Shown here piece by piece: positions 1-8,992 of a stretch of 64,000 bases of DNA (positions are counted from its first letter, which is position 1; the number at the start of each line of letters is the position of its first letter). Under the pieces are notes generated by a model, which had not been told where the DNA came from, searched no databases, and saw nothing but the letters and a program-made list of their open reading frames with translations. This stretch comes from Hymenobacter pini (GTDB lineage Bacteria > Bacteroidota > Bacteroidia > Cytophagales > Hymenobacteraceae). The stretch lies in assembly GCF_020421205.1 (NCBI RefSeq), contig NZ_JAIZZH010000003.1, positions 124,001 through 188,000 on the forward strand. The letters are read 5' to 3'. The translations under genes were made by a program, and so were the position numbers.

Positions 1-2135
1 CGATACAGGTCTATCTCACCCGTCAGGCGGCTGTTAAAGAACCCGAAATCCAACCCTACGTCCAGCTGGCTGGTCGTCTCCCATTTCAGGTCGGGGTTAG
101 CAATCTGCACCGGTGCCTGGCCGGGTACTCCGCCGTAGCCGGCATCGGAGTACAGTGCCTGCCAGGGAAAATCCGGGAACGACTGGTTGCCCGTGATACC
201 GTAGCTCACGCGGGGCTTGATCAGGCTGATAACCGCGTTATCTTTCAGGAAAGCTTCTTCGGTGAGTACCCACCCTACCGAAGCTGCCGGGAAGAAACCG
301 AACTGGTTATTGCTGCCAAAACGCGAAGAACCATCGGCCCGGAAGCTGGCGTTGATCAGGTATCGGTTGCTGAAGATGTAGTTGGCCCGGCCAAACCACG
401 ATACCAGAGAGCTTTCCGTGCGCGACGATGAGCCGGCACTAATCAGGGCAGCGCTGGCAATCTGTTTGTACGCGTCGCTGGGGAACTGCTGGCCGGATAC
501 GCTGTTAGATTTCACCCGCCGCTTCTCGAATGAGAAACCGCCTACCAGCTCTAGGCTGTGCTGCTCGCCCAGTACCGGCCGGAACGTAGCGAAGTTGTTG
601 GTAATGAAGCGGCCGTTAGTTACCGTACGGTTGGTCCCATTGCCATTGTCGGCGAAGGAGGTATTACGGGCCGTCAGACGACCGTAATAGGAATCTTCTT
701 CTTGGCTGAGCAGGTCAACGCCCAGCTCCGAGCGGAAGGAAAGCTGCTTGGTAAAGTTCAGCTGCCCGTAAATATTACCCAGGTTACGGTAAACTGTAGC
801 CAGATAAGAAGCCCCAATGGTATTCAGCAACGGGTTGTAGTATACCGGGAAGTTGGTATTTGGCAGTCCCGTTGCGTTGTCCAGCGCCCCACTGATTTGG
901 TTGGTGCGCGGGTCTATCAGCGGTGTGATGGGCGACAGCGCCACAATCTGCATAGGATTGGAAAACGCGTTATCGGCAGCTAGACGCTTATTTTCTGTGC
1001 GGCTGAGGGAGTAATTGAGGCCCAGCGAGAAGAAATCCGACGCTTTATGGTCGAGGTTGGTACGTGTGGTAATCCGCTTGAACTGGTTACCCACCAGAAT
1101 ACCTTTCTGGTCGCTATATCCCCCTGAAACGTAAAATTTCGTTTTATCAGAGCCCCCGTTTGCACTCAGATCAATCTGATGAAACGGAGCTGACTGAAAT
1201 ACTTCTTCCTGCCAGTCGGTACCGTAGGCCAGCACATTCGTGTTGCCGGCAGCGTAGCGTTGCAGGCGCGTCTCAGCAAAAGCAGTCAAACCCACATTCG
1301 CGGCCGACTCCCGCACCAAGTCCACGTATTCGGTGGGATTGAGAAAGTCCCGCTTGCGGGTAGGCGTACTGGTACCGGTCTGGTAGCTCAGGTTGAAACG
1401 CGTGGCCCCTTCCCGGCCGCGCTTCGTGGTAATCAGCACTACCCCATTGGATGCCCGTGAGCCGTAAATGGCCGAAGCGGCGGCATCTTTCAGAATGCTG
1501 ATGGATTCAATATCATTGGCATTCAGGTCAGCAATTGGGTTCGTTTCGGCGCTGATACCCGACTGGCTTTCCGAGATAATCGGCACCCCATCTACCACGT
1601 ACAGCGGCTGGTTGCCACCACTCACCGAAGTGGCACCCCGCACTCGTACTTTGATACCCTGCCCTAATTTTCCGCTACTGTTCTCAATGAACACCCCGGC
1701 GGCTTTACCCTGAATAGCCTGCTCAAAAGAAGGAACAGGCGTATTCTGCACGTCTTTGCCCCCGAGCTGCACGATAGAGCCCGTAATATCGGCCTTGGCC
1801 TGGGTGCCATAGCCTACTACCACCGCCTCGCCCAACTCAGTCGCACTGCTTTTCAACGTTGCGTTAATGCTGGTACGGTCCCCTACTACTACGTTCTGAG
1901 TTTCGAAGCCAATAGAACTTAACACCAGCGTAGCTCCGGGTTGTACCGATAGGGTAAAGCTACCATCGGCACCAGTACTGGTACCATTGCTGGTGCCGCG
2001 CTCCAGCACCGTTACCCCTGGCAGATTGGAGCCAGTGGCATCTGTTACGCGTCCGCTCACTATGCGCGTCTGGGCTGTGGCAGCAGTTGCCACGAGCACA
2101 CCACACGCCAGCGGAATGAGAAAATGTTTTTTCAT
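1..2135 (-). CDS. SusC/RagA-family TonB-linked outer membrane receptor, partial (3' end outside window)
   Basis: This is the N-terminal 711 codons of a TonB-dependent receptor that imports a polymer-derived nutrient, usually with a SusD lipoprotein. I read it on the minus strand from ATG at 2135: a signal peptide (MKKHFLIPLACG..., ending about TAATA-Q), a carboxypeptidase-regulatory-like domain with GRVTDATGSNLPGVTVLERG, the linker LGEAVVVGYGTQ, and a plug domain with LYVVDGVPI and IESISILKDAAASAIYGSRA, the SusC signature. The reading frame is open to base 1, so the barrel end and any susD partner lie outside. The start is preceded by AAGGAGG, 11 nt upstream, which is unusual for this phylum. 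A TACATTTG box at 2268-2275 predicts a leader of about 127 nt. The substrate cannot be told from sequence. Confidence 0.95.
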   Translation of the reverse strand, partial: MKKHFLIPLACGVLVATAATAQTRIVSGRVTDATGSNLPGVTVLERGTSNGTSTGADGSFTLSVQPGATLVLSSIGFETQNVVVGDRTSINATLKSSATELGEAVVVGYGTQAKADITGSIVQLGGKDVQNTPVPSFEQAIQGKAAGVFIENSSGKLGQGIKVRVRGATSVSGGNQPLYVVDGVPIISESQSGISAETNPIADLNANDIESISILKDAAASAIYGSRASNGVVLITTKRGREGATRFNLSYQTGTSTPTRKRDFLNPTEYVDLVRESAANVGLTAFAETRLQRYAAGNTNVLAYGTDWQEEVFQSAPFHQIDLSANGGSDKTKFYVSGGYSDQKGILVGNQFKRITTRTNLDHKASDFFSLGLNYSLSRTENKRLAADNAFSNPMQIVALSPITPLIDPRTNQISGALDNATGLPNTNFPVYYNPLLNTIGASYLATVYRNLGNIYGQLNFTKQLSFRSELGVDLLSQEEDSYYGRLTARNTSFADNGNGTNRTVTNGRFITNNFATFRPVLGEQHSLELVGGFSFEKRRVKSNSVSGQQFPSDAYKQIASAALISAGSSSRTESSLVSWFGRANYIFSNRYLINASFRADGSSRFGSNNQFGFFPAASVGWVLTEEAFLKDNAVISLIKPRVSYGITGNQSFPDFPWQALYSDAGYGGVPGQAPVQIANPDLKWETTSQLDVGLDFGFFNSRLTGEIDLY

Positions 2136-2426
2136 ACACGTTTGACCCTCCTTAGGCCGTATTGAGTGAAAAATACCGGCTGAAACGCCGAAACAGGAAA
2201 ATTATGCGGCCGGTTACTACCGCGGAAAATCGGATATAAACGTCTGCAAACGCTATATCCTCATAAGCAAATGTATATAGTTTGCAACAAGTCTGCTTAT
2301 TGAGTGTCTATTCGAATTTAGTACGCCCCGTTACCGGCAGTTAGCTTCCGATTCTGGCACTTCCTACCTTTACCCTACCTTGGAGGCCCGCAAACCTTCA
2401 TTTCACCCCTCGATTTCTCGTAGTTA
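2136..2426. other. Divergent intergenic region between susC and rnd
   Basis: This gap of about 290 bp is AT-richer than its surroundings. It holds the susC leader with an AAGGAGG purine tract at 2146-2152 (read on the minus strand) and the TACATTTG box at 2268-2275. On the plus side there is TACCTTTA near 2365, one mismatch from the -7 consensus, which may serve rnd. I see no ORF or RNA gene. Confidence 0.5.
2268..2275 (-). promoter_or_regulatory. -7 promoter element (TACATTTG) of the first susC
   Basis: An exact match on the minus strand to the Bacteroidota -7 consensus TAnnTTTG. It lies about 133 nt upstream of the susC start. I did not find a well-spaced TTG -33 element, so the call rests on the -7 box and on position. 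Confidence 0.5.
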
Positions 2427-3602
2427 ATGCCCGATATCCAGTATATCACCGATGCCGCGGCCGTTGCGCAGGTTGCGGAAACCGTTCATCAGCAGCCGCG
2501 CATTGCCATTGATTTGGAGTTTGATGATATGCGCTACCGCTACGGCCGCAACCTGGCGCTTATCCAGCTGTTCGACGGCAACACGGTGTTCCTCATCGAT
2601 CCGCTAGCCCTTACCAACCCGGCCCAGGAGCTCGAACCGCTCTGGGCCGTACTCCGCGACCCGCAAGTAGCCAAGGTGTTCCACAGCTGCAAGTCGGATA
2701 TTCTGCTGCTGGATGAGCTATACAACGTGCACGTGCGCCACATTGTGGATACCAGCGTGCAGTACACCTTACTGGCCGAATCTGACAATAACATCTCTCT
2801 GGGCCGGCTCATTCAGCAGGAACTGGGCATTGAGGTAGACAAGGGCGAGCAGAAATCCAACTGGCTGAAACGCCCCCTCACGGACGCTCAGATGCAGTAT
2901 GCCGCCAACGACGTGCTCTACCTGTTTGAGCTGACCGACCGGCTACAAGCCAAGCTGGACGCCTTGGGCCGCACCGCCTGGGCCGCCCAGGAAAACGAAG
3001 CCCTGGAAGAAGTACGCTACTCCCGCGACGAGCGGCCCTACCTGCGCTTGGCGGGCAAATACCGCATTCAGCCCCAGGAATTGCCCATGTTCCGGGACCT
3101 GTTTCTGCTGCGCGACGAGGTGGCCCGTCACATCGACCGGCCCTCGTACATGGTGGCCAGCAACGACCGGCTAGCCGAGCTTACCCGCCTGCCCGTAACC
3201 AGCTCAGGCCATTTGCGCAACGCCCCCGGCCTGCACCCCGAGCTTAAGCGTAGCCCCTTTGCCGAGCGGCTGGTGAACCTGTCCCAGGAAGACCGGCAGC
3301 CGGAGCCTCCGCAGTCATTGGAGCAGCGCCGCTTCCCGTTTCGCCGCCGCCTCACCGGGGCCAAAGCCGCCCAGGCCGATGCCCGCGAGGCCTTGCTGAT
3401 GTCGCTGAAAACCCATCTGGCCGAAGACCACAGCCCCATTATGGCCAACCTGGTGCTGAGCAACCGCCTCATTGCCGATATAATTGAGCAGGGCGCCGAT
3501 GCTTCCCTGCGCCCCTGGCAACACGCGCTGCTGCTGGAAACCGCCCAGCGCCACGGCCTGGATTTCGGGCAGGTAGCCGGCCCTTTTGATTTCAAGAGCT
3601 AG
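2427..3602 (+). CDS. rnd: Ribonuclease D
   Basis: A 3'-5' exoribonuclease that trims tRNA precursors. The DEDDy exonuclease domain occupies about residues 1-200: DxE in AIDLEFDD (Exo I), HSCKSDILLLDEL (Exo II) and YAANDVLYLFEL with the Tyr and Asp of Exo III. An HRDC-like helical region follows at about 205-290, and a second helical HRDC-type segment runs to the end. At 391 aa it matches the family size (about 375). It begins with ATG at 2427 and is a single-gene unit, closed by a strong bidirectional terminator shared with the convergent MazG-like gene. Confidence 0.95.
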   Translation: MPDIQYITDAAAVAQVAETVHQQPRIAIDLEFDDMRYRYGRNLALIQLFDGNTVFLIDPLALTNPAQELEPLWAVLRDPQVAKVFHSCKSDILLLDELYNVHVRHIVDTSVQYTLLAESDNNISLGRLIQQELGIEVDKGEQKSNWLKRPLTDAQMQYAANDVLYLFELTDRLQAKLDALGRTAWAAQENEALEEVRYSRDERPYLRLAGKYRIQPQELPMFRDLFLLRDEVARHIDRPSYMVASNDRLAELTRLPVTSSGHLRNAPGLHPELKRSPFAERLVNLSQEDRQPEPPQSLEQRRFPFRRRLTGAKAAQADAREALLMSLKTHLAEDHSPIMANLVLSNRLIADIIEQGADASLRPWQHALLLETAQRHGLDFGQVAGPFDFKS

Positions 3603-3618
3603 CCTTTCTCAGAACACG

Positions 3619-3667
3619 AAAAAAGCCGGCCGCTCCACTACCAAGCGTAGGGGCGGCCGGCTTTTTT
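3619..3667. terminator. Bidirectional rho-independent terminator
   Basis: A 15-bp perfect stem, AAAAAAGCCGGCCGC against GCGGCCGGCTTTTTT, with a loop of about 19 nt. It has A and T tracts at both ends, so it can stop rnd from the left and the pyrophosphohydrolase gene from the right. Confidence 0.9.
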
Positions 3668-3679
3668 GTGCAGTAAGTG

Positions 3680-4006
3680 CTACCGCAATTTCTCGTTTTG
3701 CTGGTGGCGGGTGGCGTCGCGCTGGGTTTTCTTGGTGAGGTTGCGCTGCAGGGCTTCCGTGAGGTTTACGCCGGTTTGGTTGGCGAGGCAGATAACCACG
3801 AACAGCACATCCGCCAGCTCGTCGGCCAGCACTTTATCTTTGTCGGACTCTTTAAAGGACTGCTCGCCGTACTGCCGGGCAATGATGCGGGCTACTTCTC
3901 CCACTTCCTCCGTGAGCATGGCCATGTTGGTCAGTTCATTGAAATATCGGACGCCGGTAGTCTGAATCCAGGTATCAACGGTTTGCTGGGCTTCTTCGAT
4001 GGTCAT
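3680..4006 (-). CDS. MazG-like nucleotide pyrophosphohydrolase
   Basis: A small all-alpha NTP pyrophosphohydrolase of 108 aa, of the MazG/RS21-C6 type, likely to hydrolyse non-canonical or excess (d)NTPs to NMPs and pyrophosphate. The metal-binding signature is visible as EEVGEVARII (ExxE) and DELADVLFVVICLAN (ExxD). The length fits single-domain members. It is convergent with rnd and lies about 80 bp downstream of dtd on the same strand, so both may be house-cleaning genes in one transcript. The exact substrate is not predictable. Confidence 0.85.
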   Translation of the reverse strand: MTIEEAQQTVDTWIQTTGVRYFNELTNMAMLTEEVGEVARIIARQYGEQSFKESDKDKVLADELADVLFVVICLANQTGVNLTEALQRNLTKKTQRDATRHQQNEKLR

Positions 4007-4084
4007 GAGCGAAGGTGAAGTGGTGAAAGGTGCAGCGGTGAAAATAGTGCTGGTTCACAATTCACACCTTCATCTTTTATCATT

Positions 4085-4534
4085 TCAATCTTGCGGCGAG
4101 TCCAGCACGATGGTAACGGGGCCGTCGTTGAGCAGCTCCACCTGCATATCAGCCCCAAACTCGCCGGTGGCCACTGGCTGGCCCAGCAGGCTGCTCACCT
4201 GCTGCACAAACTGCTCGTAAAGCGGTACGGCAATAGGTGGCGGTGCGGCCCCAATGTAGCTGGGGCGGTTGCCTTTGCGGGCATCGGCTAGCAGTGTGAA
4301 CTGACTAACTACCAGCACCTCCCCTTTTATATCCTGCACTGAGCGGTTCATCTTGCCTTCGTCATCGGAAAATATCCGGAGCTGGGTCAGCTTACGCGCC
4401 ATCCAGTCGAGGCGGGCCGCTGTATCGTCGGGGGCAAAACCCGCCAGCACGAGCAGGCCGGGGCCAATCTGTCCCGTGATGCGGCCATCTACTGTTACAC
4501 GGGCGTGCCGCACCCGCTGAATTACACAACGCAT
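4085..4534 (-). CDS. dtd: D-aminoacyl-tRNA deacylase
   Basis: It hydrolyses D-aminoacyl-tRNAs and so protects translation from D-amino acids. At 149 aa it has the expected length. Landmarks are the start MRCVIQRV, the catalytic-loop motif SQFTLLAD (the SQxTLL signature) and [11 protein letters not shown], the cross-subunit Gly-cisPro region shifted to this family's form. The C-terminus keeps [10 protein letters not shown], with the NxGPVT motif. The start ATG is at 4534. The upstream gene is divergent, so the promoter must lie in 4535-4650, but I found no exact -7 box there. Confidence 0.95.
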   Translation of the reverse strand: MRCVIQRVRHARVTVDGRITGQIGPGLLVLAGFAPDDTAARLDWMARKLTQLRIFSDDEGKMNRSVQDIKGEVLVVSQFTLLADARKGNRPSYIGAAPPPIAVPLYEQFVQQVSSLLGQPVATGEFGADMQVELLNDGPVTIVLDSPQD

Positions 4535-4652
4535 CTGCTTTTACTTGTTTTCTTGGTGCTGCAAATACGGCGGTATCGCCGGGAATCGGCAATATTCACC
4601 TGGAAAAATCCGGCGTAGCAGACTGCTGCCACTGCCCGGCTCACTCATTGGC

Positions 4653-6140
4653 ATGACGCTTCGCCCCTTCTCCACATCTTCTGCACCAAAATCTGCGTGG
4701 TGGCTGGCTGCCCTAATTCTTCTAGCACCTGTGCGGCTGCACGGCCTGGCCGGGGCCGCCCTGCCCGATTACGATTCCGTGCGGAATTGGCAGATTGTGC
4801 AGGAGGTGGCCGAGGGAAACTTACGGCACCTGTTTCACCACGGTAGCCCGGCCTTCGCGTTGGTGTACGCCCCGGTAGCATGGCTCACTACCGACTACCG
4901 GGTTTTCCAGCACCTGAATGCCTTGGTGGCGGTGGCTGCCCTGGGCCTGCTGAGCCGCGTGGTAGCGCGGCTGACCCAGTTGCCCGACTGGCAGGCCGGG
5001 CTTCTAGTGCTGCTGATGGGCACCAGCGTGTTCCTCACCTTTTCAGGCCGGGACTTTACCATGAGTTCCTGGAGCCTGCTGTGTTTTGCCGGGCTGCTGG
5101 GTGCGTATCAGCGCCGCCTGCAGCAGCCCGGCCCGACTACTTTGTACCGAGCCGCTGGTTGGCTGGTACTGGGCTTGTGCTTCAACTACAAATTCCTGCT
5201 CACGCTCCCTATTCTGGCCGTGCTGGAGTGGTGGCAGGCCGATGGGCTGTTGTGGCGGAACGGCCACTGGTGGCGGGTGCTGCTGCTGCTACTGCTACCT
5301 TACGTAGTCCTGGGCAGTGTCGGTGTTGCGGCCGGGCTGCGCTGGTATGTGTGGCCAGCCATCTATTACAAAGTGGCTTTCCCGGATGCGGCCAACGCGG
5401 CGGGCCGGGGTGCCACGCTACGGCCCGATTTTCTGTACTACCTGCGCTACCTCTGGGATTTTGAATCGGGGCTGGTGTGGCTGGGGCTGTTGGGGCCGCT
5501 GTGGCAGCTTCGGCAGGTACGGCGCGGCGCTCCGCTTCCGCCGGAGCTGTACTTGGCAGTGTGGGGGTGGTGCCTGCTGGCGGGTATGTCGTTGCTGGTG
5601 AAAGCGCCCCGGGGGCTGCTGTGGGCCTACGGGCTGTGGTACGCCTTGGCGCTGCTGCAGTTGCGGCGGTTACCTGCCGGGGCACTGATCAGCGTCGTTA
5701 CTGTTGCCATCGGGCTGAATCTATACCGGATTCAGCGCGAAATCTACGCCTATTCACCTACCAATTATCCAAAGCTGGTGGGCTGGCTGGAAGGCCAGGG
5801 CGAGGGGCCGATTGTCAGCACCGTAGGGCTGGGTTTTGCCCCATTCTGGAGTCCGGTGCATTCCATTGAGGCCATATTGGACGAACGGCAACTGCCGGCT
5901 CACTACCAACGAGGAAAACGCTACGTGTTACTGGATGCTTACTGGCGGGTGGCCAACATTCGGCATTTCCGGCACTTGCAACAGCGGCAGCCGGTAGCGG
6001 CCTGGCCCGAGCCGATGCTGACCTGCCCCTTACTGTTTCTGGAGCACTCGGAGTTTACCGGGCTGGGATACACCGAAACGCTGCAGCTCCAGCAAGCCGC
6101 CGCCCGTGATACGCTGCAGTTGCGGCTGTTTCCGCTCTAA
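4653..6140 (+). CDS. Polytopic membrane protein, glycosyltransferase-39-like
   Basis: A 495-aa integral membrane protein with about ten hydrophobic helices. An Asp in an extracytoplasmic N-terminal loop (AALPDYDSVRNWQ) follows the first helix, and a soluble tail covers about the last 130 residues. This layout resembles dolichyl-phosphate-mannose or lipid-sugar-dependent GT-C/PMT glycosyltransferases, but I could not confirm catalytic residues, so the family is inference. I chose ATG 4653 (MTLRPF) over an upstream in-frame start because the preceding residues are not membrane- or signal-like. It is a single-gene unit ending in a hairpin. Confidence 0.7.
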   Translation: MTLRPFSTSSAPKSAWWLAALILLAPVRLHGLAGAALPDYDSVRNWQIVQEVAEGNLRHLFHHGSPAFALVYAPVAWLTTDYRVFQHLNALVAVAALGLLSRVVARLTQLPDWQAGLLVLLMGTSVFLTFSGRDFTMSSWSLLCFAGLLGAYQRRLQQPGPTTLYRAAGWLVLGLCFNYKFLLTLPILAVLEWWQADGLLWRNGHWWRVLLLLLLPYVVLGSVGVAAGLRWYVWPAIYYKVAFPDAANAAGRGATLRPDFLYYLRYLWDFESGLVWLGLLGPLWQLRQVRRGAPLPPELYLAVWGWCLLAGMSLLVKAPRGLLWAYGLWYALALLQLRRLPAGALISVVTVAIGLNLYRIQREIYAYSPTNYPKLVGWLEGQGEGPIVSTVGLGFAPFWSPVHSIEAILDERQLPAHYQRGKRYVLLDAYWRVANIRHFRHLQQRQPVAAWPEPMLTCPLLFLEHSEFTGLGYTETLQLQQAAARDTLQLRLFPL

Positions 6141-6146
6141 ACGCAA

Positions 6147-6172
6147 CAAGGCCCCGCCGAAGCAGGGCCTTG
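6147..6172. terminator. Hairpin between convergent genes
   Basis: CAAGGCCC and GGGCCTTG form an 8-bp stem with a 10-nt loop, directly after the stop of the membrane protein and before the stop of the convergent lipoprotein gene. There is no strong T tract, so termination is likely but weaker than at other sites. Confidence 0.6.
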
Positions 6173-6196
6173 CCAGAAATTGAATGCTATTGCGCC

Positions 6197-7618
6197 CTAC
6201 TGCGGCCGGGCCGTAGTGGGTAGCGCGTTGGGGTCAACGAAGGGGATGTTGGCCTGGTAGTTCCGGTTGATGGCCCGAATGAAGGCATTGGCCAACAGGG
6301 CGTTGCCCCTGGGGGTCAGCGAGTACAGGTCAAGCGAGTAGAAATTGCCGCGCACCGGCTCCGACGAATATTCCACACCATTTACCGAAATACGATTGTT
6401 CACCTGCGTGAACAGCTCATTTTCCAGGTCCACCGTGGGCAGCTTATATTCTACTTCAGCCAAGCGCTTCAGTTCCGTACTCAGGGCTATTATCTGTGGC
6501 CCTACTTTGTTGTATTCCAGATAGTCCAGCACATATTTCGACTCGATAGGCGCGCGCTTGCTGAGGCCGTACCCTACCGTGCGGGTGCCGCCGCCCGGCA
6601 GCGTTACCGTGCGCGAAGCCCCCAGCTGCTGCAGGCCGGCCGGCAGAATGTAGTCACTGGCCGAAATGGCCCGCACCTCCCGGATTACCGTGGAATATGC
6701 CACCGACGAGGTTACGTAAATAGAATCAGGGCTGGCTCCCTGGGTCAGGCTGCTCCGGATTCCATCCTTTCCTCCCAAACGCAGCACCGGCAGGTTCTGC
6801 AAGGTGGGCAGTAAGGCAATGATACCCTGGCGGCCGCCGACTGTGAGGCGGTCCAGCACTTTCTTCGCGTTGGCGTTCAGCGTAGCTGAAACGGGCGGCG
6901 TAATGCACTCTCCACCGCTCAGCACGTAGGGCAGCGCATCGCCCAGGCCCATGAAGAACGTGAAGAACGTGGCCGACGACGAGGCGTCCGTTACCGTCTG
7001 CAGGTAGGTGCGGTTATCGTTGGTAGGCAGCAGCCGCTCGAAATACGAGTTGAAGCTGCCGTAGCGGGACTGGTTGGCGGTATTGCCCAAGCCAGCCACT
7101 TCAATTTGCGCCAGACCCAGACCCGGCACACCCAGGTTTTGGCTAAGGGGCGAAGCAGGCGCTTGCGCGTACAGGAACGTGGTATCAGGGCCGCCACAGG
7201 CCGCGGCATTTATGGAGTAGGTACCGCGCACGGCCCGGTTGCGGGCCACGTACGTAGTTTGGGGTAAGCCCCGGTCACTGATACCGCGCAGCGTTAGGTA
7301 GCCCGTGCCTACACCCGCCGGTAGTACGCCCTGCGTAAAGGTGGCCGCGGGGTTGATGCGAATGAGCTGCTGGGCAATCAGATTGGGATATGCGTACTGC
7401 TGGCCGGTGGCGGTCAGGCCCCCGTCGCTGATGCCGGCGGTGTAGCCGTCACCCACCGCGAGGTATTTGTACACATCCAGCGTACCGGCACTAGGCGTGG
7501 GCTCCGATTGATCGGGCGAGCAACCCACAGCCAACAGGCTCAGCGTGAGTGGCAACAGAGTGGCGCGCAGCGTCCGGCCAGACATCCGTTCTGCTGCAGA
7601 AAGAGAAAAGCGTTGCAT
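6197..7618 (-). CDS. GDSL/SGNH-fold lipoprotein with degenerate active site
   Basis: A 473-aa lipoprotein: a hydrophobic leader ends in LSLLAVGC, a lipobox with Cys about 33. The fold matches the long SGNH hydrolases that follow FadL porins in this phylum. However, block I reads AVGDGYTAG where the catalytic Ser is expected (GNSLTAG or GDS), block III reads GLGDALPYVLSGG without the Asn, and the last block reads SLDLYSLTPRGNAL where DxxH is expected. The three changes suggest a non-catalytic relative. It starts 18 bp after the FadL-type gene and is co-transcribed with it. The start could also be Met12. Confidence 0.85.
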   Translation of the reverse strand: MQRFSLSAAERMSGRTLRATLLPLTLSLLAVGCSPDQSEPTPSAGTLDVYKYLAVGDGYTAGISDGGLTATGQQYAYPNLIAQQLIRINPAATFTQGVLPAGVGTGYLTLRGISDRGLPQTTYVARNRAVRGTYSINAAACGGPDTTFLYAQAPASPLSQNLGVPGLGLAQIEVAGLGNTANQSRYGSFNSYFERLLPTNDNRTYLQTVTDASSSATFFTFFMGLGDALPYVLSGGECITPPVSATLNANAKKVLDRLTVGGRQGIIALLPTLQNLPVLRLGGKDGIRSSLTQGASPDSIYVTSSVAYSTVIREVRAISASDYILPAGLQQLGASRTVTLPGGGTRTVGYGLSKRAPIESKYVLDYLEYNKVGPQIIALSTELKRLAEVEYKLPTVDLENELFTQVNNRISVNGVEYSSEPVRGNFYSLDLYSLTPRGNALLANAFIRAINRNYQANIPFVDPNALPTTARPQ

Positions 7619-7636
7619 AAGAGAAGTCAGGAGCGG

Positions 7637-8869
7637 TTATTTTTTGGAGCCAAACGAGTAGGAAACCCCAGCAGCCAGCGTGTGCACCAGCGTGCGGTAG
7701 TTACCCGCAATGTTGGGCGACTGATACTGGGTGCGGTTCACCCGGGCGGTGCGTTTGCCGGCCACATCCAGCCCGTAGCCCAGGTCCAGCATCACGCGGC
7801 TCAGGCGCAGGCTTACGCCCAGCGAGCCACCCAGCCGGTTACCATCAGGGAGCTCTGGCGAAATAAACTCGTCACGGATGGGCGTTTCGTCGTAGCTCAC
7901 GCCGGCCCGCACCTGCAAATCGTTGGAAACGGCGTACTCACTGCCCACCCGAAACGACATGGCATCCTCGTAGCGGCGGCCCTGGCGTACTTGCGGGCCG
8001 GTTTCGGTTTTAAAGTTGAGCGAATCGTAGCTGCTCCAGCCCGTGAGGGCGAAGTCGAAGGTTACCAGCAGCTTCTTGGTCATTTGGTCGGCCAGGCCTA
8101 CCGACAGCGTGGACGGCAGTTTTACTCGCGTAGTGAAGTTGCTGGCCGGATACCGGGCAGCATCCAGCATGGGCACGTTCTGGTACTCCGCTTTGCCGTT
8201 GTCCATTTTCAAGGAAACGGGCCCCCGGAAGCTGATGCCAAACGACAAATCGTCGCCGGTACGGCCGTACATACCCAGGCTGTAGCCGATGCCGCTGCCG
8301 CTAGCCTGGTAGCGGGCCGTGGCCCCCAAGTCGTCGTACTGACCAAGGCCCCGCTCCCGCTTCAGGTTGCCGTAAGCGTAGATGAACCCGGCCCCCAGGC
8401 TGAAATTATCGTTGATTTTGAAGGCAGCCGTGGGCTGCACGAAAACCGTGTGCAGGCTAGCTGAACGCACCAAGCTGCTGCCTTCCCACTGACGCGGCCA
8501 CTGCGTGTCGTACCCGAAGGGTGTGTTGATGCTCAAGCCAACTTTCACCCGGTCGGCGATGGGGTGCGAGGCATAGAAATAGCCGCCCGGCAAAATAGCC
8601 AGATCCTGCACCGTCTGCCGGCGTGAGTCAGTACCCAAAAATGAGGTGGTGCGGGCCGTGCCCAGTCCGCCGAAGCTCAGGTGCGTGAGCGAATCCAGGT
8701 GCCCCAGAATACCGGGGTTGTAGAAAATAGCGGAGGCGTCGCGGGCGTAGGCCGTGGCCGCGCCACCGAGTCCTACCAAACGGGCTCCTTGCGGCCCATT
8801 CTGAAAACCGCCCGCCAGGGCCGCACTCGAAACAAACAAAAAACCAACGGAGAGGAAACGTCGCGTCAT
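7637..8869 (-). CDS. OmpP1/FadL-family outer membrane transport protein
   Basis: A predicted 14-strand beta-barrel of about 410 aa for uptake of long-chain fatty acids or other hydrophobic compounds. After a signal peptide (MTRRFLSVGFLFVSSAALAG), the mature N-terminus GGFQNGPQGARLVGLGGA is the plug-start motif of the family, followed by AYARDASAIFYNPG, the NPA(A/G) landmark. The C-terminus ends in SYSFGSKK, with alternating barrel residues. I chose ATG 8869 because an in-frame ATG at 8899 overlaps the TACCTTTG promoter box (8897-8904). It heads a two-gene operon with the GDSL-like lipoprotein. Confidence 0.9.
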   Translation of the reverse strand: MTRRFLSVGFLFVSSAALAGGFQNGPQGARLVGLGGAATAYARDASAIFYNPGILGHLDSLTHLSFGGLGTARTTSFLGTDSRRQTVQDLAILPGGYFYASHPIADRVKVGLSINTPFGYDTQWPRQWEGSSLVRSASLHTVFVQPTAAFKINDNFSLGAGFIYAYGNLKRERGLGQYDDLGATARYQASGSGIGYSLGMYGRTGDDLSFGISFRGPVSLKMDNGKAEYQNVPMLDAARYPASNFTTRVKLPSTLSVGLADQMTKKLLVTFDFALTGWSSYDSLNFKTETGPQVRQGRRYEDAMSFRVGSEYAVSNDLQVRAGVSYDETPIRDEFISPELPDGNRLGGSLGVSLRLSRVMLDLGYGLDVAGKRTARVNRTQYQSPNIAGNYRTLVHTLAAGVSYSFGSKK

Positions 8870-8896
8870 GCAGGCAGTTTTTCGGATAATAGGCTG

Positions 8897-8904
8897 CAAA
8901 GGTA
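8897..8904 (-). promoter_or_regulatory. -7 promoter element (TACCTTTG) of the fadL-like operon
   Basis: An exact TAnnTTTG match on the minus strand, 27 nt upstream of ATG 8869. It gives a leader of about 20 nt and rules out the ATG at 8899 as translation start. Confidence 0.7.
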
Positions 8905-8992
8905 GCTGGAATTCAGCTGAATTAGGAGAGGTTAATGAAGAGAGCTGAATCAGCCGGGTAGCCGCTTTTATGGCTGTCTTTTAGTGCCTTAT

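Noticed and set aside
7508..8464. 318-codon plus-strand ORF antisense to the FadL-like gene
   Set aside because: A GC-rich shadow frame; the minus-strand gene has a clear signal peptide, barrel motifs and promoter.
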